From the NCBI GenBank assembly GCA_947259175.1, contig CAMYKW010000034.1, forward strand, positions 1 to 50,348: a stretch of 50,348 nt of DNA. Reading direction: 5' to 3'. Numbering within the stretch: the first letter of the stretch is position 1; each line of letters opens with the position of its first letter. Positions 38,007-46,394 of the stretch are shown in pieces. Under the pieces are notes generated by a model. It ran no database searches and was not told the DNA's origin. It worked only from the letters and a program-made list of their open reading frames with translations. Both the position numbers and the translations under genes were made by a program. The stretch is from an uncultured Gammaproteobacteria bacterium. GTDB lineage: Bacteria > Pseudomonadota > Gammaproteobacteria > Arenicellales > JAANXG01.

Positions 38007-38187
38007 GGTTCCGTCGCTGGATGGAGCGCTAATTACCAACACCGGTACGTGATCGACACGCGGATCGTCCGCCTGATACAAAATGGTTCCGCGTAACCAT
38101 TAAAGAACATAAATGTCGCCGCACCTCGGGACCGTAAAAAACGAGCGCATAGCGCACCGGAACACACCGAAGAACAGCGGCTCATCG

Positions 38188-39267
38188 TCATTCGGCGACG
38201 ATGACTCGATTGCGTCCCTGACGCTTCGCCTGATACAAGGCGTGATCGGAACGCTGCAACAGCCATTGGCCGAGATCCCCGCCGGCGGCCGTTGGAGGCT
38301 TATCCAGCACCGCCACACCCGCGGAAATGGTAATACTGAGCCGCTGCTGGTCTTGCAGTTTGAACTGCAACTTCTTAATCTCCTGATGATGCCGCCGCGC
38401 GATCTTGGCGCCGTGAACCAACCGGGTTTCCGGCAGCAGCAATACGAATTCTTCACCACCATAGCGCGACAGGATGTCGCTGGCGCGCAACCCCTTGCAC
38501 AAAGCATCGGCCACCGACTTCAAAACGCTATCCCCCACGGAATGGCCATATTGATCATTGATCTTCTTGAAATGATCGATGTCCAGCATCACGCAGGTCA
38601 GCGGATGCCCGTAGCGGCGGCAGCGTTCGATTTCTTCGTCCAGACGGCGCTCCAGGAATCTCCGATTGGGAATATCCGTCAATGGATCGGTCAATCCGTG
38701 GCGTTCGAGCCTGGCGATGTTGACCGTATTGCGTATGCAAAGCGCAATGGTGGCCGACAAATGCGCCAGCAACTCGGTCCCCGCTTCTGCCGAAAAATGC
38801 CGCCGGTCATAACTGCCCTGGGCGAGACAACCAATAAGCTTCCCGGAGACGATCAATGGGGACAATGCCGTGGAACCCAGGGGTCTTTTACAACCTGGGA
38901 ACAGCCGTTGCTGCGTCGGGACATCGCAACCGCCCACGACCGGCTGTAGCGAGTCCGGAAACCATTGGTCCAACTCATGTTCAGTCACCATGACAAAATA
39001 CGGGCTAATGTCGTGCGGCGCCTCGCGTTTGGCCATGATGCGGACAATTTCGTAATCAAGATTGAGGCACGCTATCGATGCCTCATCAACCTTGGGAAAG
39101 GTGCTCTTAATGCCCGTAGTGATGCCGTGTACGAGTTGATGAAATGTATCCGCGCCGATCGCATCAATTTCAACCTTGCGGAACCCAGACCAGATTTTCT
39201 CATTGCTGCGCACTTGTTTCTTGAGCGCAGCCAATTCGTGACGCATCACGGCAATTTTGTGTTCCAT
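38188..39267 (-). CDS. DUF484-GGDEF diguanylate cyclase
   Basis: This protein of ~359 residues opens with a coiled coil (MEHKIAVMRHELAALKKQVR), followed by a DUF484/GAF-like sensor domain (~40-190; ISPYFVMVTEHEL, LGSTALSPLIVSGKLIGCLA). A GGDEF domain (~200-359) has an intact active site RYGGEEF and an inhibitory site RASD five residues before it. It should make cyclic di-GMP from two GTP under product inhibition. The ATG at 39267 matches the DUF484 start; an in-frame start at 39342 adds an unlikely leader. No EAL domain or membrane segment is seen, so it is cytoplasmic and senses an unknown ligand. Confidence 0.9.
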   Translation of the reverse strand: MEHKIAVMRHELAALKKQVRSNEKIWSGFRKVEIDAIGADTFHQLVHGITTGIKSTFPKVDEASIACLNLDYEIVRIMAKREAPHDISPYFVMVTEHELDQWFPDSLQPVVGGCDVPTQQRLFPGCKRPLGSTALSPLIVSGKLIGCLAQGSYDRRHFSAEAGTELLAHLSATIALCIRNTVNIARLERHGLTDPLTDIPNRRFLERRLDEEIERCRRYGHPLTCVMLDIDHFKKINDQYGHSVGDSVLKSVADALCKGLRASDILSRYGGEEFVLLLPETRLVHGAKIARRHHQEIKKLQFKLQDQQRLSITISAGVAVLDKPPTAAGGDLGQWLLQRSDHALYQAKRQGRNRVIVAE

Positions 39268-39582
39268 GGCGTGGCGGTCTAATTCAATCCATGCGGAAGG
39301 TGAACTCAACCGGATCACGACGCAGGGTATGCGGGATGGCAAGTCGCAGGTTCATTGCGTTCATCGGTGGCGATGGAATATGCGCCATTCTAACACCGCT
39401 TGCGGCGGGTCAAATCCCGCACGAACCGGGTTGGTGTATATTTAGGGAAGCTCTGAATAATCCATTTCAATCAGTTGCGTGATTGAACTGTGTCAGTACA
39501 TCCATGTACCGGCGGAACCTCTGACAATCGGAGGTTCCTTGGACTTTGAAACAGCTGGCGAAACCTTACCGACCCGTCACCA
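39268..39582. other. Divergent intergenic region holding repeat B
   Basis: This 315-bp gap lies between the diguanylate cyclase (minus) and dadA (plus). Its right third is the structured repeat at 39444-39540. The left part shows no clear promoter or gene. Confidence 0.45.
39444..39540. repeat. Palindromic repeat family B, long copy (MITE-like)
   Basis: This ~97-bp element begins GGGAAGCTCTGAATAATCC and ends in the 25-bp palindrome (39514-39538) also found near glgP. The two outer ends form an imperfect terminal inverted repeat. Inside are three successive perfect hairpins: TTCAATCA-gttgcg-TGATTGAA (39466-39487), GTACAT-cc-ATGTAC (39496-39509), and GGAACCTC...GAGGTTCC (39514-39538). No coding capacity. 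It resembles a miniature element mobilised by a transposase encoded elsewhere. Confidence 0.65.
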
Positions 39583-40833
39583 ATGGACAACCACAGCGAC
39601 GATTTCGATTTAGCCGTACTGGGCGCCGGCGTGTTGGGCGTCAATACCGCCTACTGGGCGCAACAGGCCGGTCTGTCGGTCGTGGTTATAGACCGGCAAC
39701 CCGCCGCCGGTCTGGAGACGAGTTTCGCCAATGGCGGCCAGATTGCAGTCAGTCATGCCGAGCCCTGGGCCAATCCCCAAGCCCCGCTTCAAGTGATCAA
39801 GTGGCTGTTCGACAGCAACGCGCCCCTGCTGTTTCGACCCCGCATGGACTGGGCGCAGTGGCGCTGGATTGCGGCGTTTGTCGCCAACTGCACGGCCGCC
39901 AAAGCGGATCGAAACACCGCATCCATCGTCCGCCTGGCGGTGGAAAGCCGCGACAGACTGCAGGAGGTCCGGGAACGGGAATCCATCGAATACGATCACC
40001 GCAGCGAAGGCATCCTGCATTTCTATCGTGATCCCCGATCCTTCGAGTCCGCGCTGCACGCCGTGGAAGTGATGCGCCAGCACGGGTGCCGGATAGAATC
40101 CATTCAGCCCGATCAGGTGGTGGAACTGGAGCCGGCGTTTGCCGGCAGCAAGGCGCAAATCGTCGGCGCGACCTACTCCCCCGACGACGAAAGCGGCGAC
40201 GCCTTCAAGTTCACTCAGGCGTTAGCGGACCTTTGCGCATCCCGCGGGGTGGAATTCCGCTACGGGTCAGAGGTGCTCGCTCTGCACCGGGATAAAACCG
40301 GCATGCGCATCACCGCTGTGGAGACGCGTACGCCGCAGGGATTCAAATCCGTGGCTGCCCGCGACGTAGTGGTGTGCCTGGGGAGCTACTCGGCGCCGTT
40401 TTTAAGGCCCTACGGGATTCGCCTCAACATGTATCCCGCCAAGGGTTATTCAATCACCCTGCCCACCGACCCGTCAGCGCCAAGCTGTCCGCAGAAGAGC
40501 CTGACCGACGATGAATACAAACTGGTCTACAGCAACTTCGGCGACCGGCTCAGGGTCGCCGGAACCGCTGAGCTGAGTGGTTTCCGCGTTCATCTGGACC
40601 ATCGCCGCTGCCGGGCGATCGTCGACAACGTCCGCGGCCTGTTTCCCGATGCCGGCCGCTTTGAAGAAGTCCAGTACTGGTCGGGGCTGCGTCCCACGAC
40701 ACCCACCAACGTGCCGTACATCCAGGGCACCCGCTTCCGCAACTTGTGGCTCAACACCGGCCACGGCACGCTGGGCTGGACCCTGGGCCCGGGTAGCGGC
40801 AAACGCATCGTCGAGTTGATCCGGAAAGGCTGA
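39583..40833 (+). CDS. dadA: D-amino acid dehydrogenase (DadA family)
   Basis: The 416-residue flavoprotein starts with a glycine-rich FAD motif (LAVLGAGVLGVNTAYWAQQ), followed by SFANGGQIAVSHAEPWANP, which is diagnostic of the DadA small subunit. LRPYGIRLNMYPAKGYSITL, YWSGLRPTTPTNVPYI and NTGHGTLGWTLGPGSGK follow. It oxidises D-amino acids (typically D-alanine) to 2-oxoacids and ammonia, passing electrons to the respiratory chain. No alanine racemase gene is adjacent. A general glycine-oxidase-like role is possible but the SFANGGQ motif favours DadA. The gap to the next gene shows no clear terminator. Confidence 0.92.
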   Translation: MDNHSDDFDLAVLGAGVLGVNTAYWAQQAGLSVVVIDRQPAAGLETSFANGGQIAVSHAEPWANPQAPLQVIKWLFDSNAPLLFRPRMDWAQWRWIAAFVANCTAAKADRNTASIVRLAVESRDRLQEVRERESIEYDHRSEGILHFYRDPRSFESALHAVEVMRQHGCRIESIQPDQVVELEPAFAGSKAQIVGATYSPDDESGDAFKFTQALADLCASRGVEFRYGSEVLALHRDKTGMRITAVETRTPQGFKSVAARDVVVCLGSYSAPFLRPYGIRLNMYPAKGYSITLPTDPSAPSCPQKSLTDDEYKLVYSNFGDRLRVAGTAELSGFRVHLDHRRCRAIVDNVRGLFPDAGRFEEVQYWSGLRPTTPTNVPYIQGTRFRNLWLNTGHGTLGWTLGPGSGKRIVELIRKG

Positions 40834-41069
40834 CCTCACCGGTAGGCCGCACCCACCCGGCCACGGGCCGCCGGAACGACAAAATATCTCGCAGGCGCCG
40901 CTTTTTCGCAAACAAAACACCGTACAAGCAGTGGGAATCCAACAACCGGGACGGTTGCGCACGACACCGGGTATTGATCGATATCCTGATAACAATCAGA
41001 ATGTTAACTCCGTTGTCAGCGCCCCGGTGCAATATAGAAGTGCGGTTTAGTTCCGCTTCACTACACAAG

Positions 41070-43610
41070 ATGTCCACTTTGGAAGCACTCGCCCCCGGTA
41101 CCAGGATCGGCATGTTCGAGATCGAGGAGACCCTGGGGCTCAGCAATCACGGTGTCGCGTACCGCGCCCGCGACACCGAGCATGATCGGAACGTCGCGAT
41201 CCAGGAGTATCTTCCGGCGGCGTTCGCCACACGAACCACGGACGCCGTCAGCGTCGCCGCCGTCGAGGAAAAAACCACCGCCTATGAAGACGGGCTCACC
41301 TTGTTTCTGCAGGAAGCGCGGATCCTGGCGCAGATCCACGATCCGTACATCGCCCGGGTGATCGAATACACCGAGACCAACGGCACCGCGTATCTGGTGA
41401 TCGAACACGAGTCAGGACAAACGCTGCGGCGCTTTCTACAAAATCATCCGAAGCTCAACGAACAACGGCTGCAGGAGATCCTCATCCCCATGCTCAAGGG
41501 TCTGCGCGTCATTCATTCCCACGGCCTGCTGCATCGTGATGTCAGGCCAAGCAGTATTTTTCTGCGCGAAGACGGCCCGCCGGTACTGATTGGATTCGGC
41601 AGCGCGGCGCGCACAGTGGTTGACGATCACGTCACTTTGGACACCTGCGTCACCCCTGGGTACAGCCCCATCGAGCAATACCATGATGGAGGAAACCTCG
41701 GCCCATGGACGGATTTGTATGCGTTGGGCGCGACCCTGTATCGCTGCATTGCCGGCGTCGCACCGGTAGACGCCACCAAGCGGGTGGCGGCCCTTGCGCA
41801 GGGAGACGACGACCCTTTGGTGCCGGCGATGGAAATCGGCATCGGCGACCACAGCACCCGTTTGCTCGGCACCATTGACTGGATGCTGAAACCCGTTATC
41901 ACCGAACGCCCCGAATCCGCCGGCGCCGTACTCGGGCTGCTGTCCGACCAGCGGAGTTCGCGCGCCGCCGCGTCCAAGCCGGGGCCGTTACAGCAGAACT
42001 TGCGTTTACCCGGGACGAGCGATTCCGAATCAAATTATCGATTGCCGTATCGCTCGCTTCGCCAAACCGGAGACGGCGATCGGCCGCCGGCGCCGCTGCG
42101 CCGGCGCTTCATCCACGGCGTGAACGGCTGGGCCGTGGCGGGCGTAGCGCTCGCCGGCTTGATCGCATTCGCGCTGTGGCAAACCAACCGTGATCTCGAT
42201 GAGTCATCCCCCGCGGTTCCTGATACCGCAGCCGTCACGCAAGGGGCCGATCCCGCATCTCCCGCAGTGGACGAACCGCCGCCAACGGAATTGCCGGCGC
42301 CGGACGAGGCGGTGAATTTCGGTCGCGAAGACGACGATATGCGCGCGGAAGCATTTCGGGAGCTGGCGCAAGATCAAAGGCGAATCGAGAAGCTGCTGGC
42401 GTCGGCCCACGCTCATGTCGAGGCCGGGGAGCTCACCTCTCCTGCGCAACGCAACGCGGTCACCGATTTTCGCGCGATACTCGCAATCGATCCCGAGCAC
42501 GTCGATGCCAGGGAAGGGCTAAACAACATCGTCACCACGCTGTTGGACAACGCCCGTAATTCGTTCGAGAAGAGAGAATTGGACCAGGCACAAACACAAC
42601 TGGACGAAGTGGAGGGCATTCAATCCGGGCGTGAGGATGTGGGTGAACTGCGGCGGCGGATGGAGGACTACACACAGCGCGTCGAGCAACAAAGGCAGTT
42701 CGCGGAGTTACAGCGAAAGCGGGAACTGGAGGCGCGCAACCGCCGGATTTCCGATTTGCTGAAACGAGCCGAGTCGGCAATGCGTAATAACCGGCTGATC
42801 ACACCCGTGGACGATAATGCGCTGGCGCACTATCGCGGTGCTCTAGGGCTGGACGAAAACAATGCCGACGCCCTCGCGGGCATCAAGCAGATCGGCCGGC
42901 GCTTCCTCACCATGGCCGGTCAGGCGATCGTCGATGATGATTTGTCGCGCGGCGAGGAGTTGTTGAAATCCGCGGTCGACGCCGACGCCGACGCCGACAC
43001 CGTCGGCCTGTTGCGCAATCAACTTCAAGCACGCCGCACCGTACTCCAACAGCAGGCGCAGCGCTTACAACGGGACGCCCAGGCGGCGCGGCAAACTGAA
43101 CTGGCGCAACGCAAACTACGCACGCAACAGCGGCTAACACTTGTTTCCGGTATCAACGCTTACTATCGGGGTGACTATGATGAGGCGTTCCAGAAACTGA
43201 ATCCGCTGGCGAAAGCCGGTTATCCCCGGGCCCAATTCCGCTTGGGTATGATGTATAACCTGGGACGCGGAGTCACCCGCAACACGGATCTCGCGCAGCA
43301 AATGGTGCGCAAAGCGTTGCCTGCGGTGCAAAGCGCGGCGGCCTCAGGCCAAGCGTGGGCGCAGGCGGACCTGGGGTCCCTGTATGAAGACGGCCTGGTT
43401 GTTGCCAAGAACGACGCTGAAGCGGTACGCTGGTATCGTCTCGCGGCACAGCAGGGATATGCCGGGGCACAAACCAATTTGGGCGTCATGTACGCAAACG
43501 GTACCGGCGTCGAGCAGAACATCGAGGAAGCGATCCGTTGGTTGCGGCGGGCGGCCGCACAGGGCGACAAGATCGCCGCGGAAAACCTTGCCACATTAGG
43601 AGCAAGATAA
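41070..43610 (+). CDS. Sel1-repeat membrane protein with a degenerate Ser/Thr kinase domain
   Basis: This 846-residue protein has a kinase-like domain at ~10-290, one membrane segment at ~350-368 (VAGVALAGLIAFALW), a long charged helical and TPR-like region (~400-680), and three C-terminal Sel1 repeats (~695-840; YPRAQFRLGMMYNLGRGV, AQTNLGVMYANGTGV). The kinase domain has lost key residues: the ATP lysine is Gln45 (VAIQEYLP where relatives have VAIKEYLP), DFG is GFG (Gly175), and HRDxKxxN reads HRDVRPSSI with only HRD intact. The glycine loop is also poor. The C helix Glu82 and YSPIEQY remain. It is therefore a probable pseudokinase with a periplasmic Sel1 part. An open frame reaches 40974, but MSTLEALAPG at 41070 is the better start. 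Only 2 bp separate it from gabD. Confidence 0.85.
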   Translation: MSTLEALAPGTRIGMFEIEETLGLSNHGVAYRARDTEHDRNVAIQEYLPAAFATRTTDAVSVAAVEEKTTAYEDGLTLFLQEARILAQIHDPYIARVIEYTETNGTAYLVIEHESGQTLRRFLQNHPKLNEQRLQEILIPMLKGLRVIHSHGLLHRDVRPSSIFLREDGPPVLIGFGSAARTVVDDHVTLDTCVTPGYSPIEQYHDGGNLGPWTDLYALGATLYRCIAGVAPVDATKRVAALAQGDDDPLVPAMEIGIGDHSTRLLGTIDWMLKPVITERPESAGAVLGLLSDQRSSRAAASKPGPLQQNLRLPGTSDSESNYRLPYRSLRQTGDGDRPPAPLRRRFIHGVNGWAVAGVALAGLIAFALWQTNRDLDESSPAVPDTAAVTQGADPASPAVDEPPPTELPAPDEAVNFGREDDDMRAEAFRELAQDQRRIEKLLASAHAHVEAGELTSPAQRNAVTDFRAILAIDPEHVDAREGLNNIVTTLLDNARNSFEKRELDQAQTQLDEVEGIQSGREDVGELRRRMEDYTQRVEQQRQFAELQRKRELEARNRRISDLLKRAESAMRNNRLITPVDDNALAHYRGALGLDENNADALAGIKQIGRRFLTMAGQAIVDDDLSRGEELLKSAVDADADADTVGLLRNQLQARRTVLQQQAQRLQRDAQAARQTELAQRKLRTQQRLTLVSGINAYYRGDYDEAFQKLNPLAKAGYPRAQFRLGMMYNLGRGVTRNTDLAQQMVRKALPAVQSAAASGQAWAQADLGSLYEDGLVVAKNDAEAVRWYRLAAQQGYAGAQTNLGVMYANGTGVEQNIEEAIRWLRRAAAQGDKIAAENLATLGAR

Positions 43611-43612
43611 CC

Positions 43613-45106
43613 ATGAGCAGTGTCACGCAGTCAGCAGCAACGCAACCGATCCAACTTGCCGATCCCGAACTACTGGAACACCGTTGCCTCGTCGGCGGGA
43701 ATTGGATTGAAGCCCCCTCCGGTGAGTCCGTGACCATACACAATCCCGCCACCGGCGAGGCCATCGGCACGGTGCCGTCCCTGGGCCGCGACGACACCCG
43801 CCACGCCATCGATAGGGCCGACGCCGCGTGGGCTGCGTGGCGGGCGCTTTCCGGCAAAGAGCGGGCTAATCTGTTGCGCGGGTGGTTCGATCTGATCATG
43901 GAGAACCTGGAAGACCTGGCGGTGTTGATGACCTCGGAACAAGGCAAGCCCCTGGCCGAATCCCGCGGGGAGGTCGCCTATGCGGCGTCGTTTGTCGAGT
44001 GGTTCGCGGAAGAGGCGAAGCGCATATACGGCGACACCATCGATCACCCCTTGCCGGGGCGGCGCATCGTGGTACTCAAGCAATCCGTGGGCGTCGCTGC
44101 CGCGATTACGCCGTGGAATTTTCCAGCGGCGATGATCACCCGCAAATGCGCACCGGCGCTGGCGGCGGGCTGCCCGGTGGTGATCAAGCCCGCGCCGGAA
44201 ACCCCTTTCACCGCCCTGGCGCTGGCCAAGCTTGCCGATCGCGCGGGTATTCCGGCGGGGGTACTCAACGTACTGACGGGCCCGGCGCGGGAGATAGGCG
44301 GAGAGCTGACCGGCAACAGCAAAGTCCGGAAATTGAGTTTCACCGGTTCCACCGAAGTCGGCAAGCTGTTGCTGGCGCAATGCGCGCAAAACGTCAAAAA
44401 GGTCTCGATGGAGCTGGGCGGCAATGCCCCGTTTATCGTTTTCGCGGACGCGGACCTGGATGCCGCGGTGGAAGGCGCGATGGCTTCCAAATACCGAAAC
44501 ACCGGTCAAACCTGTGTGTGCGCTAACCGCATTCTAGTGCAGGACGATGTCTACGAAGAATTCGCCGACCGGTTGGCGAAGGCGGTCGGCGCGCTGAAGG
44601 TCGGCAACGGCATGCAAGACGGGGTGCAACAAGGCCCGTTGATAAACATGCGTGCCGTCGAAAAAGTGGAAACCCACATCGCCGACGCGATTGCCAAAGG
44701 CGCGAAGGTGCTGGTGGGAGGCAAACGTCATGACATGGGCAGGACCTTCTTCGAACCAACGGTTTTGACCGACATTTCGCAAGACATGGTGCTTAACTAT
44801 GAGGAAACCTTTGGTCCGGTCGCGCCACTGGTCAAGTTCGAAGATGAGAGCGAAGCGATCCGCATCGCCAATGAAACCGAGTTTGGACTCGCCGCGTATT
44901 TCTACAGCCGCGATATCGGTCGCATCTGGCGGGTGGCCGAGGCCCTGGAATACGGAATCGTGGGCATCAACGAAGGCATCATCTCCACCGAAGTTGCGCC
45001 CTTTGGCGGTGTCAAGGAATCCGGCGTCGGCCGCGAGGGCTCCAAGTACGGTATCGAAGAATATCTCGAAATCAAGTACCTGTGCCTGGGAGGCATCGAC
45101 CAGTAA
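43613..45106 (+). CDS. gabD: NAD(P)-dependent succinate-semialdehyde dehydrogenase
   Basis: The 497-residue aldehyde dehydrogenase shows AAITPWNFPAAMITRKCAPA, FTGSTEVGKLL, SMELGGNAPFIVF with the general-base Glu, and NTGQTCVCANRIL with the catalytic Cys. EQGKPLAESRGEV and EGIISTEVAPFGGVKESG are typical of the GabD group. It oxidises succinate semialdehyde to succinate. No GABA transaminase gene is adjacent, so the source of the semialdehyde is unknown. The ATG at 43613 lies 2 bp after the pseudokinase stop, so the two are probably cotranscribed, which is an unusual pairing. Confidence 0.92.
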   Translation: MSSVTQSAATQPIQLADPELLEHRCLVGGNWIEAPSGESVTIHNPATGEAIGTVPSLGRDDTRHAIDRADAAWAAWRALSGKERANLLRGWFDLIMENLEDLAVLMTSEQGKPLAESRGEVAYAASFVEWFAEEAKRIYGDTIDHPLPGRRIVVLKQSVGVAAAITPWNFPAAMITRKCAPALAAGCPVVIKPAPETPFTALALAKLADRAGIPAGVLNVLTGPAREIGGELTGNSKVRKLSFTGSTEVGKLLLAQCAQNVKKVSMELGGNAPFIVFADADLDAAVEGAMASKYRNTGQTCVCANRILVQDDVYEEFADRLAKAVGALKVGNGMQDGVQQGPLINMRAVEKVETHIADAIAKGAKVLVGGKRHDMGRTFFEPTVLTDISQDMVLNYEETFGPVAPLVKFEDESEAIRIANETEFGLAAYFYSRDIGRIWRVAEALEYGIVGINEGIISTEVAPFGGVKESGVGREGSKYGIEEYLEIKYLCLGGIDQ

Positions 45107-45158
45107 GCGTGCATCGCCGGAACCAGCTCGAATAATGCGCTGAAGCACCGAGCCTTCT

Positions 45159-46154
45159 ATGGACATCATCGAGCGGCTCACCGCGAGGGCCACCGGGCGC
45201 AGTCAACAGGTGGTGTTCCCGGAAGGCGAAGACGCGAGGATCGTGGCTGCGGCGCGGCTCGTGCACGACCGGCATATCGCGGCGCCGATCCTGTTGGGAG
45301 ACGTCGACGCCATCCGCGAACTTGCCCGGACCCGCCGCATTGCACTGGACGGGATCACCCTGCTCGATCACCAGCGCAGCGACCGCATCGACGTCTATGC
45401 CCAGCACTACGTCGAACAACGCCCCAAGACCCGCTTGAAAGTCGCCCGGCGATTGATGCGCAAGCCATTGTTTTTTGCCGCGATGATGGTGCGTGGCGGA
45501 GACGCCGCCGCGTCGGTGGCCGGCGTCGACCACCCTACCTCACGAGTCATCGAGGCCGGCATGCTCGGTATCGGGCTGATGCCGGGAATACAGACTCCAT
45601 CGAGCTTCTTTTTGATGGTGATGCCGGAATTTCGCGGAAGGAAAAATCACCCATTGATGTTCGCCGACTGCGCAGTCAACATTGATCCAACGGCGGAACA
45701 GCTTGCCGATATCGCCGTCGCTTCGGCGGCGAGCGCCGTCCGACTGCTCGACGAACCCCCCCGCGTCGCCCTGGTGTCATTCTCGACCCAAGGCAGCGCG
45801 CAGCACGAATCAGTAACCAAGGTTCGTGACGCCGTCGACATCGCCAGACGCCGTGCACCGGATGTGGCTATCGATGGCGAGTTCCAGGCGGACAGTGCGC
45901 TGATTCCCGAAGTCGCGGCGAACAAACTTCGCGCCGCGAGCGAAGTTGCCGGACGCGCCAACGTGCTGATCTTTCCGGATCTGAACTCCGGCAACAGCGC
46001 CTACAAACTGACGCAACACCTGGCCAAGGCCCGGGCCATCGGCCCGGTGCTGCAAGGCTTCGCCAAACCCCTGGGCGACCTGTCCCGCGGCGCCGGCAGC
46101 GAAGACATCGTCGCCTCCATCGCGGTGATCCTGGCCCTGGCGGCGCCCGACTGA
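45159..46154 (+). CDS. pta: Phosphate acetyltransferase (short single-domain Pta)
   Basis: The 331-residue protein is the catalytic phosphotransacetylase domain alone: QQVVFPEGEDARIVAAARLV, MMVRGGDAAASVAGVDHPTS, FADCAVNIDPTAEQLADIA, VALVSFSTQGSAQHESVTKV, IDGEFQADSALIPEVAANK, and NVLIFPDLNSGNSAYKL. It interconverts acetyl-CoA and acetyl phosphate. It follows gabD by 52 bp on the same strand. No acetate kinase lies next to it. The malic enzyme at 10606 carries a second, probably regulatory copy of this fold. A family A repeat follows its stop. Confidence 0.92.
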   Translation: MDIIERLTARATGRSQQVVFPEGEDARIVAAARLVHDRHIAAPILLGDVDAIRELARTRRIALDGITLLDHQRSDRIDVYAQHYVEQRPKTRLKVARRLMRKPLFFAAMMVRGGDAAASVAGVDHPTSRVIEAGMLGIGLMPGIQTPSSFFLMVMPEFRGRKNHPLMFADCAVNIDPTAEQLADIAVASAASAVRLLDEPPRVALVSFSTQGSAQHESVTKVRDAVDIARRRAPDVAIDGEFQADSALIPEVAANKLRAASEVAGRANVLIFPDLNSGNSAYKLTQHLAKARAIGPVLQGFAKPLGDLSRGAGSEDIVASIAVILALAAPD

Positions 46155-46254
46155 ATCCAGCGGCAATCCACCCTGGATATTGCCCCAAGAACTGCTAACG
46201 CTGGCGGCCAACGCGAGCGACAGCGACCCGCGATGAATTCGTGATTTTCAAAGG

Positions 46255-46364
46255 CGGAGCCGGGGGTAAATACCCGGGACCGTCGGCCGCAGGGATGCGG
46301 GCGTCGAGCCTACACGGATGTATTCACGGCGGGTCCCGGGTAGTTGCCCGCGGTTCAGCCACAC
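46255..46364 (+). repeat. Intergenic repeat family A, copy 4 (full)
   Basis: The left arm TACCCGGGACC (46271-46281) and right arm GGTCCCGGGTA (46332-46342) form a perfect 11-bp inverted repeat around GCAGGGATGCGGGC and AGCCTACACGGATGTATTCA, and the end reads TTGCCCGCGGTTCAGCCACA. Relative to copy 3 one base changes in each arm so that pairing is kept, suggesting the structure is selected. It lies between the convergent pta and citrate synthase genes. Confidence 0.8.
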
Positions 46365-46394
46365 CGCAGAGCTTATCCCTCGCATGGGGGTTAT

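Noticed and set aside
43613-46154. gabD-pta as a GABA or butyrate utilisation operon
   Set aside because: No transaminase, permease, kinase or regulator of such a pathway is nearby; only the two enzymes are supported.
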